Shown: in pieces, positions 15,657-23,755 of the stretch
Numbering within the stretch: the first letter of the stretch is position 1
Layout: every line of letters starts with the position of its first letter
NCBI RefSeq assembly: GCF_004335005.1
Contig: NZ_RQRT01000049.1
Coordinates: 1 to 34,166 of the forward strand
Length of the DNA stretch: 34,166 bases
Origin: Paracoccus nototheniae
Lineage (GTDB): Bacteria > Pseudomonadota > Alphaproteobacteria > Rhodobacterales > Rhodobacteraceae
Direction of reading: 5' to 3'
Program-made: the position numbers and the translations under genes
Notes under the pieces: generated by a model
The model's input: only the letters and a program-made list of their open reading frames with translations
Database searches by the model: none
What the model was told of the DNA's origin: nothing

Positions 15657-18600
15657 GCCACCGGCTCCTCTGCTGCGGGTTCGATGTTGACCAGAAACGC
15701 CTTGAATTCAGGCGTGTCCGTATTGGCGTCGCCGATAAAGGGCGTCAGGCTGTTCGGCCCCCAGCCTTTCTTGGCGGCACCCATGAAGCCCCAGTGCAGC
15801 GGAATGCCGACGACATGGACGGTCTTGCCGTCGCAGATCATCGGACGCAGCCGCTTGGTCACCACGGCTTTCGCCCAGACCTGACCGCGCTTGCCCCAGA
15901 CCCGGACGCGACCGCCCTTGGCGATGCCGCGTTCCGCCGCCAGTTCCTCGCTGATTTCCACAAAGAATTCAGGCTGCAGCGCGGCATTCACCACGTTGTG
16001 CTTGGTCCAGTAGTGGAAATGCTCGGTCAAGCGATAGGAGGTGGCGACGAACGGGAATTCCGAACTGTCGCCAAGCCGCGCCACATCGGATTCGAACACC
16101 CTTGCCACCGGATTGCCCCGCATGCGCGGGTTGAACACGTTGGCCATGGGGCTTTCGAACGGCTCCATATGCGTCGGGAACGGCCCGTCGCGCATCATGC
16201 CCCGGGTGAACAGGCGCGATACGCCTTCCTGGTTCATGATGAAGGGACCGACCTCGGACGGGTTGGCCGTGGGCGCGATGTCGGGAACATCGTAGCCGCC
16301 CCATTTCGCGCCGTCCCACTGGATCAGCGGGCGCGTCGCGTCCCAAGGCTGGCCGTTCAGATCGGCCGAGGCGCGGTTGTACAGCACCCGCCGGTTGGCG
16401 GGCCATGCGAATGACCAGTTCAGGTACATGCCGGTCTCGTCGGGATCGGAATTGTCCCGCCGCGCCATCATGTTGCCGTCCTCGGTCCAGCTGCCGGCAT
16501 AGATCCAGCAGCCCGCCATGGTCGAGCCGTCGTCGCGCAGCTGCCCGAAACCGGACACCTGCTGGCCCGCCTGCAGGATCTGCGCGCCGGTCGCCGGATC
16601 GGTCAGATCGGTCAGGGCGCGACCGTTCATCTCCTTGGCCAGTTCCTCGGGGGTGGGTTCGCCCGCATCGGCATAGTCCCAGGACAGGTTCACGATCGGA
16701 TCGGGGAAGGCGCCGCCTTCGGTCCGATACAGCTCGCGGACCCGCGTCCAGATCTGCGCCATGATCCAGGTGTCATGCTTGGCCTGCCCCGGAGCGGTGG
16801 CGCCCGGCCAGTGCCATTGCAACCAGCGACCGGAATTGACCAGCGCGCCTTCATCCTCGGCAAAGCAGGTCGTCGGCAGTTCCAGCACTTCGGTCTGGAT
16901 GGATGCCGTGTCCACCTCGTTATGGGCCCCGTGGTTCTGCCAGAAATGCGAGGTTTCGGTGGACAGAGGGTCCATGACGACCAGCATCTTCAGCTTGGAC
17001 AGGCCCGCCGTGACCTTGCCCCGGTCGGGGATGGACAGAAGCGGGTTGAAGCCCTGACAGAAATACAGGTTCACCCGGTCATTGTTCATCATCTCGAACA
17101 TGCGCAGGATGTCATAGGCGGGGACATCCAGCTTGGGCAGATAGTCAAAGGCCCAATCGTTGTCCTCGGTGGCGGCATCGCCCCACATGGCCTTCAGGAA
17201 ACTGACCATGAATTTGGGGTAATTCTGCCAATAGCTGGTCTGCCCGGGCCGCAGCGGGGTAAAGCTGCGGCTGGACAGATAGGTGTCCCAATCGACCTCG
17301 GCCTCGGTCGGGATGTTCAGATATCCGGGGATCAGGTTCGACATCAGGCCGATATCGGTCAGACCCTGAATGTTGGAATGCCCGCGCAGCGCGTTCATGC
17401 CGCCGCCCCGCACGCCGATATTGCCCAGAATCAACTGCAGCATCGCCATGCCACGGATGTTCTGCGCGCCCTTGGAATGCTGGGTCCAGCCAAGCGCGTA
17501 CATCGAGGTCATCGTCTTGTCGACGGCCGAACATTCGCCGATCATCTCGCAGATGGTCAGGAACTTGTCGCGCGGCGTGCCGGTGATGTTTTCCACGAAT
17601 TCGGGCGTGTAGACATCGACATGGCTCTTCAGCATCTGCCAGACGCAGCGCGGATTTTCCAGGCTTGGGTCGGTCAGCGCAAAGCCGTCATCGCCGATCT
17701 GGTAATCCCAGCTTTCCTTGTCGAAATCGCGCTTTTCCTCGTCATAGCCGCTGAAAAGACCGTCGGACCAGCCGAAATCCTCGCGCACGAGGAAGGACGC
17801 GTTGGTATAGTTGCGGACATAGTCCCACTGGACCTTGTCGTTTTCCATGCACCAGCGGATCGCCCCCATCAGGAAGGCGATATCCGTGCCCGGACGGATC
17901 GGGGCATAGTAATCCGACACCGATGCGGTGCGGGTATAGCGCGGGTCGACCACGATCAGCTTGGCGCCGCGATGCGCCTTGGCCTCGGTCACCCATTTGA
18001 AGCCGCAGGGATGCGCTTCGGCGGCATTGCCGCCCATCACGACCACCAGATCGGTGTTCTTGATGTCAGTCCATGGATTGGTCATCGCACCACGTCCAAA
18101 CGTCGGGCCCAAACTGGACACCGTCGGGCCGTGTCAGACGCGAGCCTGATTATCGAATCCCACAATCCCCATGGACCGGACCGTCTTATAGGTCAGCCAT
18201 GCGGTTTCATTGGTGGTGGCCGAAGCCGCCAGAAATCCCGTCGTCGTCCAGCGGTTGACGGGGGTGCCGTCATCGTTGGTGGCGATGAAATTCGCGTCGC
18301 GATCGTCTTTCAGCTCGCGCGCGATCTTGTCCAGCGCTTCGTCCCAGCTGATCTCTTCGAACTGGTCGGATCCGGCGCGGCGGATGCGGGGATGCGTCAG
18401 GCGCGTGGGCGCATGGACGAAATCCTTCAGCGCGGCGCCCTTGGGGCACAGCGTTCCGCGGTTCGTCGGGTGATCTGCATCGCCCTCGATATGCAAAAGC
18501 TCGGCGGTTTCGCCGGCTTTCACGTCGCCCTTGGAATACATGATGATCCCGCAGGCCACCGAGCAATAGGGGCAGGTGTTGCGTGTTTCCGTCGTCGTGG

Positions 18601-18733
18601 CCAGCTTGAAGGCGCGCACATGCGCGGCCTCGGCTGCCTCTGCCGCGCCAAAACCCATGGCGCCTAGCGACGTCGCCGCAACTCCCGCACCCGCAAGCCT
18701 GAGAAAGCCGCGGCGCGAAAGGTCGATATTCAT
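15653..18733 (-). CDS. fdhA: formate dehydrogenase catalytic (alpha) subunit, selenocysteine-containing
   Basis: Read through one in-frame TGA, the gene encodes 1026 residues, the size of FdnG/FdoG. The N-terminus is a Tat signal ([16 protein letters not shown]). A [4Fe-4S] site follows (Cys54, 57, 61 in CPYCSVACG and Cys96 in GTLCPKG). Codon 200 is TGA (18134-18136) in DNQARV-U-HGPTVSS, the exact place of selenocysteine in E. coli FdnG. The rest is the molybdopterin-binding core ([37 protein letters not shown]) and the C-terminal dinucleotide-binding domain. The enzyme oxidises formate to CO2 in the periplasm. The ATG at 18733 has GGAGGG upstream. It is the first gene of the operon. Confidence 0.96.
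18089..18136 (-). promoter_or_regulatory. selenocysteine UGA codon and probable SECIS hairpin of fdhA
   Basis: TGA at 18136-18134 is followed on the minus strand by CACGGCCCGACGG, close to the equivalent stretch of E. coli FDH genes. A stem can form between GGCCC (18130-18126) and GGGCC (18110-18106), with AC/GT pairs further in and a GGU in the apical loop. An alternative pairs GTCCA (18119-18115) with TGGAC (about 18098-18094). The codon is certain; the exact fold is not. Confidence 0.7.
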
Positions 18734-18759
18734 GGGACCCTCCCCTTTGCCTGTCTGAT

Positions 18760-18804
18760 CGATAGGTACGCGCCTATCGTCGGTCCCTGAACTGTCCGTG
18801 TCAA
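18760..18804 (-). promoter_or_regulatory. fdhA promoter with overlapping palindrome
   Basis: On the minus strand a consensus -35 TTGACA (18799-18804) is followed after 17 bp by GACGAT (18776-18781). A perfect dyad CGATAGG-N6-CCTATCG (18760-18779) covers the end of the -10 and the expected start point. This fits a repressor operator, or a 5' hairpin in the transcript, some 27-46 bp before the fdhA ATG. Confidence 0.55.
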
Positions 18805-19002
18805 TACACGACACCTTGCCTGCGACGCCGCGGCGTTGCTAAAACGGGGGGGACAAGCCGATGCGCCGGGTGCGCTCGGGGCCCGGTCTTCGGGACGCCG
18901 CATCTGCGGGGGCTTGACGACACGGCGCGCGGCCCGCATGGCGGTGCCCGCCGGTGCCTTTGCCGTTTTTCCATCCCCATTGCGTCCCGAAAGGTTCCGC
19001 CC

Positions 19003-19860
19003 ATGATCCCGCGCCTGTTTGCCGCCCTTTTGCTAACCGCCCTGCCGCTGGCCGCTGCGGCCCAGGACACGCTGTATTTCTCGGCCATCCCGGACGAGGA
19101 TGAGACGCGTCTGGCCGAACGCTTTGGCGCCGTCGCCGAATATCTGTCCGAAGAACTGGACGTGCCGGTCCAGTTCGTGCCGGTGAAATCCTATCCCGCC
19201 GCAGTCACCGCGTTTCGCAACGATCAGGTGCAGCTGGCCTGGTTCGGCGGGCTGTCGGGCGTGCAGGCGCGGCTGCTGGTGGACGGCGCCCGGGCCATCG
19301 CCCAAGGCGACGAGGATACCAGTTTCGTCAGCTATTTCATCGCCCATACCGATACCGGGCTGGAACGATCCGACGATTTCCCCGATGCCGCGCGGGGCAT
19401 GTCCTTCACCTTCGGGGCCAAGACCTCGACCTCGGGTCGGCTGATGCCGGAATATGGCATCCGCGAGAATACCGGCGAGGCGCCCGAGGAATTTTTCTCT
19501 CGTGTCGGCTTTTCGGGCGATCACAGCCAGACGCTGCGGCTGGTCGCCTCGGGGGCGTGGCAGGTGGGGGCGCTGAATTTCACCGTCTATGACCAGGCCG
19601 TGGCCGATGGCGCCCCCGAGATCGAGACCGCCAAGGTCATCTGGCAGACGCCGCCCTATCCCGATTACAACTGGACCATTCGCGGCGATGTCGATGCCCG
19701 GTGGGGCGAGGGGTTTGCCGATCGCGTGCAGGCCGCCCTGATCGGCATGGACGATCCCGACCTGCTGGCGGCCTTTCCAAGGAACGCCTTCATCGCCGCC
19801 GAAAACGACGATTATGCACCGATCGAGCAGGTCGCCCGCGAACTGGATCTGCTGGAGTAA
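19003..19860 (+). CDS. PhnD-like periplasmic binding protein, putative selenium-oxyanion ABC transporter
   Basis: The 285-residue product starts with a signal peptide ([21 protein letters not shown], cut near residue 21). The mature part is of the PhnD type: [17 protein letters not shown], an early domain contacting ligand, [13 protein letters not shown], then [17 protein letters not shown] and [10 protein letters not shown]. PhnD proper binds phosphonates, but a sister family is annotated as a putative selenate-binding protein because it occurs beside selenium genes. The position next to fdhA and selAB, divergent from them, supports that reading; the true ligand could be selenate, selenite or another oxyanion. 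The ATG at 19003 is preceded by AAAGG. No phn lyase genes are present. Confidence 0.85.
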   Translation: MIPRLFAALLLTALPLAAAAQDTLYFSAIPDEDETRLAERFGAVAEYLSEELDVPVQFVPVKSYPAAVTAFRNDQVQLAWFGGLSGVQARLLVDGARAIAQGDEDTSFVSYFIAHTDTGLERSDDFPDAARGMSFTFGAKTSTSGRLMPEYGIRENTGEAPEEFFSRVGFSGDHSQTLRLVASGAWQVGALNFTVYDQAVADGAPEIETAKVIWQTPPYPDYNWTIRGDVDARWGEGFADRVQAALIGMDDPDLLAAFPRNAFIAAENDDYAPIEQVARELDLLE

Positions 19861-19864
19861 TCCC

Positions 19865-20524
19865 TTGCAGCTGCTGGACGGGGCCGATCTGGGCTATGGC
19901 GGGGCGCCCGTTCTGACCGGGGTGCGGCTGCATGTCGCATCCGGCGAGCGTGTCGCCCTGCTGGGGCGCAGCGGATCGGGCAAATCGACGCTGCTGGCCG
20001 CGTTGCGCGATGCGGCGCTGGCCCGCGACCTGCGCGTGGCGCTGGTGCCGCAGGACACCGCGCTGGTCCCGCAGCTGTCGGCCTTGCGCAACGTGCTGAT
20101 GGGGCGGTTGGACGATCACGGGGCATGGCGCAACCTGCGCACCCTGATCCGGCCCGCCCGCGCCGACCGGGCGGCGGCGCTGGCCGATCTGGCCCGCGTG
20201 GGCCTTGCACCCGAGGCCGACCGCGCCGTCGAGGGTCTGTCGGGTGGCCAGAAACAGCGCGTGGCCGTGGCCCGTGCCCTGCATCGCGGCGGCGATCTGA
20301 TCCTGGGCGATGAGCCCCTGTCCGCCGTCGATCCGCATCAGGCCGATGCTTTGGCGGCGGTGATCCGCGATGCCTTTCCGACCGCCATCCTGGCCCTGCA
20401 TGACGTGGCCATCGCGCGCGCCTTTGCGACGCGGGTGATCGGGCTGCGGCAGGGGCGGTTCCTGTTCGATCTGCCGGTGGCCGATCTGGACGCGGACCGG
20501 ATCGGGGCGCTTTATGCGCATTAG
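19865..20524 (+). CDS. PhnC-like ABC transporter ATP-binding protein
   Basis: The 219-residue ATPase has Walker [11 protein letters not shown]-loop [10 protein letters not shown], signature LSGGQKQR, Walker B DLILGDEP and switch His in ALHDVAIA. I place the start at TTG 19865, which has GGAG 7 bp upstream inside the end of the preceding gene; an ATG at 19814 in the same frame would overlap that gene by 47 bp and add non-family residues. It is somewhat shorter than PhnC (~250). It supplies energy to the putative selenium importer and overlaps the permease gene by 11 bp. Confidence 0.85.
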   Translation: MQLLDGADLGYGGAPVLTGVRLHVASGERVALLGRSGSGKSTLLAALRDAALARDLRVALVPQDTALVPQLSALRNVLMGRLDDHGAWRNLRTLIRPARADRAAALADLARVGLAPEADRAVEGLSGGQKQRVAVARALHRGGDLILGDEPLSAVDPHQADALAAVIRDAFPTAILALHDVAIARAFATRVIGLRQGRFLFDLPVADLDADRIGALYAH

Positions 20525-22058
20525 GCGGGGCGCACGCCCCCTGACCCGGTCGGGTGTCGTCGCGGGATTTCTGGTACTGGCCACCCTGTGCCTGCCGCTG
20601 GCCGATCTGGGCATTGCGGGTCATGACCCCTGGGCGGCGCTGGCCCGGATGGGGCGGGGCTTCCTGTCGCCCGATTTCAGCGCCATCGAACAGATCGCCC
20701 GCGCCGTCGCCCTGACCGTGGGCTTTGCGATCGCGGGCGTCACGCTTGGCGGGCTGGCGGGCCTTTGCCTTGCGCCTTTCTACCGGCTGAGGCCGGTGCG
20801 CTGGCTGGCCATCGCCCTGCGATCGGTGCACGAGCTGTTCTGGGCGCTGCTGCTGTTGCAGGTGCTGGGGATCAGCATCTGGTCGGGGGTGCTGGCCATC
20901 GCGCTGCCCTATGCCGGGATTTTTGCCAAAGTCCTGTCCGAGATATTGGACGAGGCCGACCGCCGCCCTGCCGACTGGCTGGGCGCCCGCGTGGACCCGC
21001 TGACGCGGTTTCTGTGGGCGCGGGCGCCGCTGGCCCGGCCCGAGATGGTGAACTATGCCCTTTACCGGCTGGAATGCGGGCTGCGATCCTCGGCCGTGCT
21101 GGGATTCGTCGGGCTGCCGACGCTTGGCTATCAGCTGGACACGTTTTTCCGGCAGGGCGAATACGGGGCGGCGGGGGCGGTTATGGCGATCTATATCGCG
21201 CTGATCGCCACTGTGCGGGTCTGGATGCGGCCCCGGCTGCTGGTCGCATGGCTGGGCTTTGCCGGGGTGATGCTGGCCAGCGTGACCTCTCCGCCGATGG
21301 GGCAGGGGGCGCTGTGGCGGTTTCTGTCCAGCGACATCATCCCCGCGCCTTTGCGGCAGGGCGATCCGGGCGCCCTGCTGCCATGGCTGTGGGATCTTAC
21401 CACCGGCGCGATCCTGCCCGGCCTTGCCGCGACGCTGATCGTGGCGCAGCTGGCGCTGGTTCTGGCGGGGGCGCTGGCCTTTGTCGCGCAGGCGCTGATC
21501 GTGCCGCGCGTCACCGGGCGGGTGGGCGCCGCATTCGGGCATCTGGTGCTGGTGATCCTGCGATCCTTTCCCGAATACATGCTGGCCTATCTGTTCCTGC
21601 AGGTCTGGGGCCCATCGATGCTGCCCGCGATCCTGGCGCTTGGGCTGCATAACGGGGCGATCATCGGGCATCTGCTGGGGCGTCAGGCGGTGGGCCTTGC
21701 GCTGCGCCCCGATGCGCCGCGCGGGCTGACCCTGTGGGGGTGGGAACTGGCGCCGCGCCTGTTCAGCCCCTTCGTCGCCCTGTGTCTGTACCGGTGGGAG
21801 ATCATCATCCGCGAATCCGCGATCATGGGCATTCTGGGCATTGCCACGCTTGGATTTTATCTGGACGACGCCATCGGAGAGCTGCGCATGGACCGCGCAG
21901 TCGTCATCCTTGCCGCGACCGGGCTGGTCACGGTCGGCATCGATGCGCTGTCGCGCCATCTGCGCGCCCGGATCGGGGCGGCGGGTCTGCGCCTGACAAC
22001 GGGCCCTGCAGCGGCGGGCGCGGCCGGTGCCGCCCCGCTGCGCGAGACCGGGTGCTAG
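20514..22058 (+). CDS. PhnE-like ABC permease, two modules fused
   Basis: The 514-residue membrane protein contains two binding-protein-dependent transport modules in tandem, each like one PhnE. The first holds the stretch [20 protein letters not shown] and [16 protein letters not shown]. The second holds [19 protein letters not shown] and [20 protein letters not shown]. About ten to twelve hydrophobic segments are present. As a fusion it would form the whole channel from one chain, pairing with a PhnC-like dimer. The start overlaps the ATPase gene. The stop codon overlaps the luxI stop on the other strand within a shared CTAG (22055-22058), so the two operons converge without a terminator. 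Confidence 0.87.
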   Translation: MRIRRGARPLTRSGVVAGFLVLATLCLPLADLGIAGHDPWAALARMGRGFLSPDFSAIEQIARAVALTVGFAIAGVTLGGLAGLCLAPFYRLRPVRWLAIALRSVHELFWALLLLQVLGISIWSGVLAIALPYAGIFAKVLSEILDEADRRPADWLGARVDPLTRFLWARAPLARPEMVNYALYRLECGLRSSAVLGFVGLPTLGYQLDTFFRQGEYGAAGAVMAIYIALIATVRVWMRPRLLVAWLGFAGVMLASVTSPPMGQGALWRFLSSDIIPAPLRQGDPGALLPWLWDLTTGAILPGLAATLIVAQLALVLAGALAFVAQALIVPRVTGRVGAAFGHLVLVILRSFPEYMLAYLFLQVWGPSMLPAILALGLHNGAIIGHLLGRQAVGLALRPDAPRGLTLWGWELAPRLFSPFVALCLYRWEIIIRESAIMGILGIATLGFYLDDAIGELRMDRAVVILAATGLVTVGIDALSRHLRARIGAAGLRLTTGPAAAGAAGAAPLRETGC

Positions 22059-22714
22059 GCGACCATGCGCTGTTCTTCCATCCGGTGGATGGGCATCTGC
22101 GCGGGGATATCGGTCATCGGCTGACGCACGGCGCAGGCAAAGGCCAGAAACTTGCCATCATCGTTCGACACCAGATCGCCCATCGGACGGGGCGTCCAGC
22201 CAAGCCGCGTGGCCATGCGCAAAAAGGCGGGCGGGCCCAGAAACAGGCAATCGGTCGCGCCGACCTTGTGCAGATAGGCATTCGACGCCTCGAGGATTGC
22301 CTCGGCCAGACCGGGCAGCGGCAGGGCGGCAAAGCGCGTCAGCTCCCACGACCGGGAATCGACCGGGGGTTCGCCATGGCACAGATTGGTGGGCATGCCG
22401 GGCAGCAGCCCCAGATGCGCGTCGCGGATCATATAGCTGTAGACGACCTTGCCGCCGCCGAACGAACAATCGGTCCGTTTCAGCCGCGCCCCGCCCACCG
22501 CGCGACCGTCCTGATGGGCGATCACATAGACGGTGTCGAAGGTGTCGTATTGTTCGAATTCGATCCCCTCGGCGTGGTGCAGCGGCCATGCCATGCGGTC
22601 GACAAAGATCTGCTTGCGCAGCTTGAAAAAGCTGGTGACCAGATCGAACCGCGCCATGTCGCGGGGCAGGGTGATGGTTTCGATCTGAATGTCCGAAGTC
22701 ATGTGACGTGTCAT
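22055..22714 (-). CDS. luxI: acyl-homoserine-lactone synthase (LuxI family)
   Basis: The 219-residue enzyme has the conserved LuxI residues: Arg33, Phe37 and Trp43 (LRKQIFVDRMAWPL), Asp57 and Asp60 (EQYDTFD), Arg77 (GGARLKR) and Glu124/Arg127 (WELTRF). It makes an N-acyl-homoserine lactone from S-adenosylmethionine and acyl-ACP; the acyl chain cannot be told from the sequence, though Paracoccus relatives make long-chain signals. AGGAG stands 6 bp before the ATG at 22714. A 71-aa ORF lies 36 bp upstream in the same direction, with an A7G7 tract in the gap (C7T7 in the transcript). The regulator gene luxR is divergent beyond it. Confidence 0.95.
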   Translation of the reverse strand: MTRHMTSDIQIETITLPRDMARFDLVTSFFKLRKQIFVDRMAWPLHHAEGIEFEQYDTFDTVYVIAHQDGRAVGGARLKRTDCSFGGGKVVYSYMIRDAHLGLLPGMPTNLCHGEPPVDSRSWELTRFAALPLPGLAEAILEASNAYLHKVGATDCLFLGPPAFLRMATRLGWTPRPMGDLVSNDDGKFLAFACAVRQPMTDIPAQMPIHRMEEQRMVA

Positions 22715-22729
22715 AAAAGGCTCCTATGG

Positions 22730-22743
22730 AAAAAAAGGGGGGG
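22730..22743. repeat. A7G7 homopolymer tract in the luxI leader
   Basis: Seven A (22730-22736) are followed by seven G (22737-22743), giving C7T7 in the luxI transcript just upstream of its ribosome binding site. Such tracts are prone to slippage. A small hairpin (22754-22774) precedes it in the transcript, so a weak attenuator is also possible. Confidence 0.6.
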
Positions 22744-22750
22744 AATAAGA

Positions 22751-22966
22751 TTACTGCCGATAGCCTTCGGGCAGCTTGGCCAGACCCAGGAACTGCCGTC
22801 CCCCGGTCGCCTTGTTGGGCAGCCACAGGCCCCAGCTTGTGACCTCGACCTTCAGGACGCCCTCGTCGGCATAGGCGTCGAAATAGGTCAGCATCGTCTC
22901 GACCATGTCGCGGCTGAATTCCGCGGTGGCCAGTTTCGGTTCTCTGATACCCATTGTGGTTGTCAT
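22751..22966 (-). CDS. small protein of unknown function upstream of luxI
   Basis: This 71-residue ORF encodes an acidic, aromatic-rich protein (EFSRDMVETMLTYFDAYAD, then VEVTSWGLWLPNK and LGLAKLPEGYRQ). It has no signal peptide, membrane segment or recognised domain. A full AAGGAGG is present but touches the ATG at 22966 directly; the next in-frame ATG (22954) is 12 bp away, so neither spacing is ideal. Codon use looks coding. It lies 36 bp upstream of luxI on the same strand and is divergent from luxR, so it is likely the first gene of the luxI transcript. It might be a modulator of quorum sensing or merely a leader ORF; no function can be assigned. Confidence 0.6.
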   Translation of the reverse strand: MTTTMGIREPKLATAEFSRDMVETMLTYFDAYADEGVLKVEVTSWGLWLPNKATGGRQFLGLAKLPEGYRQ

Positions 22967-23038
22967 CCTCCTTGGTTGAGTGGTGATTCAGGAATGCGCC
23001 CGCCTTGGGGTACTTGTCGCGCGAAAAGCGTCGAAGGC

Positions 23039-23063
23039 GCCTTTTCAGTATGTCCGAAAAGGC
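23039..23063. promoter_or_regulatory. 25-bp inverted repeat between luxI transcript and luxR
   Basis: GCCTTTTC (23039-23046) and GAAAAGGC (23056-23063) are perfect mirror copies with 9 bp between. A third half-site GAAAAGC lies at 23023-23029. It is longer than a standard 20-bp lux box, but its position between the divergent genes suits a LuxR-type or other operator. Confidence 0.5.
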
Positions 23064-23095
23064 ATATCCTTCACGTCGTGCAACAGGAGCCGCGG

Positions 23096-23713
23096 ATGCT
23101 GAACGATCTGATCCCGAATTTTGACGATGAGATCGCGCAGATGCATGCTTTGGCGCCGTCGGGCTGGATCATGGGATTCAACCTGACCTATAAGGGCCCC
23201 GAGCATCTGCATAACGCCTACCCCAACGCCTGGCGGGCCATCTACGAAGACCGGAACTACTTTTTCGGCGACCCGATCGCGATGTGGACGATGACCCATG
23301 ACGGCGCCGCCCGCTGGTCCGAGGTGCGCATCCCCGACCTGCGCGGCGTCATGCAGCAGGCCAAGCGGTTCAAGCTGAATTACGGGGTCGCGATCTCTCG
23401 CAAGGTGGCGGGCAAGCGGTCGTTCCTGACCCTGTCCCATCCTGATCGTGAATTCACCGATGACGAGATCGCGCGCTGTTCGGCGCGGTTCCATCTGTGG
23501 ACCGACATGGTGCTGAACCGCGCCGCCCTGACCCCGGCGGAACTGGACGTGCTGCGCTGTTTCCGCGACGGTCTGGGCCAGATCGAGACCGCGACCCAGC
23601 TGGAAATCGCGGAATCCACCGTCAAGCAGCGCGCCTTGAAGGCCTGCGCCAAGCTGGGCGCCAAAAGCCGCACGCAGGCCGTCGCGATCGCGGTGGCGCG
23701 CAACTATCTGTAA
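23096..23713 (+). CDS. luxR: LuxR-family quorum-sensing regulator
   Basis: The 205-residue protein has an autoinducer-binding-type N-terminal domain (SGWIMGFNLTY, AIYEDRNYFFGDPIAMWTMTHDG, ARWSEV, LNYGVAIS) with the conserved Tyr, Asp-Pro and Trp positions. The C-terminal helix-turn-helix follows (LTPAELDVLRCFRDGL, IAESTVKQRALKACAKLGAKSRTQAVAIA). It is about 30 residues shorter than classical LuxR/TraR (~235-250), mainly at the N-terminus. AGGAG stands 6 bp before the ATG at 23096. It is divergent from the 71-aa ORF and luxI and should bind the LuxI product. Whether it activates or represses cannot be read here. Confidence 0.9.
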   Translation: MLNDLIPNFDDEIAQMHALAPSGWIMGFNLTYKGPEHLHNAYPNAWRAIYEDRNYFFGDPIAMWTMTHDGAARWSEVRIPDLRGVMQQAKRFKLNYGVAISRKVAGKRSFLTLSHPDREFTDDEIARCSARFHLWTDMVLNRAALTPAELDVLRCFRDGLGQIETATQLEIAESTVKQRALKACAKLGAKSRTQAVAIAVARNYL

Positions 23714-23718
23714 TCTAT

Positions 23719-23749
23719 CCGATAGGGCAGGTTTCCCTTAGCCTGTCGG
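23719..23749. terminator. possible bidirectional terminator between luxR and xylB
   Basis: CCGATAGG (23719-23726) and CCTGTCGG (23742-23749) form an 8-bp stem with one G-T pair and a 15-bp loop. GCGGTTTT follows on the plus strand. It sits in the 42-bp gap between the convergent stop codons. Confidence 0.45.
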
Positions 23750-23755
23750 GCGGTT

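Noticed and set aside
15653..18814. fdhA seen as two genes or as a frameshifted pseudogene
   Set aside because: The break is a single in-frame TGA at the known selenocysteine position, the frame continues without shift, and selA, selB and tRNA-Sec are present.
19003..22058. Plain phosphonate transporter phnDCE
   Set aside because: Kept as an alternative only: no C-P lyase or phosphonatase gene is near, and the neighbours are selenium genes.
22055..22058. CTAG shared by two stop codons taken as an insertion footprint
   Set aside because: Four bases can arise by chance in convergent genes and no element lies there.
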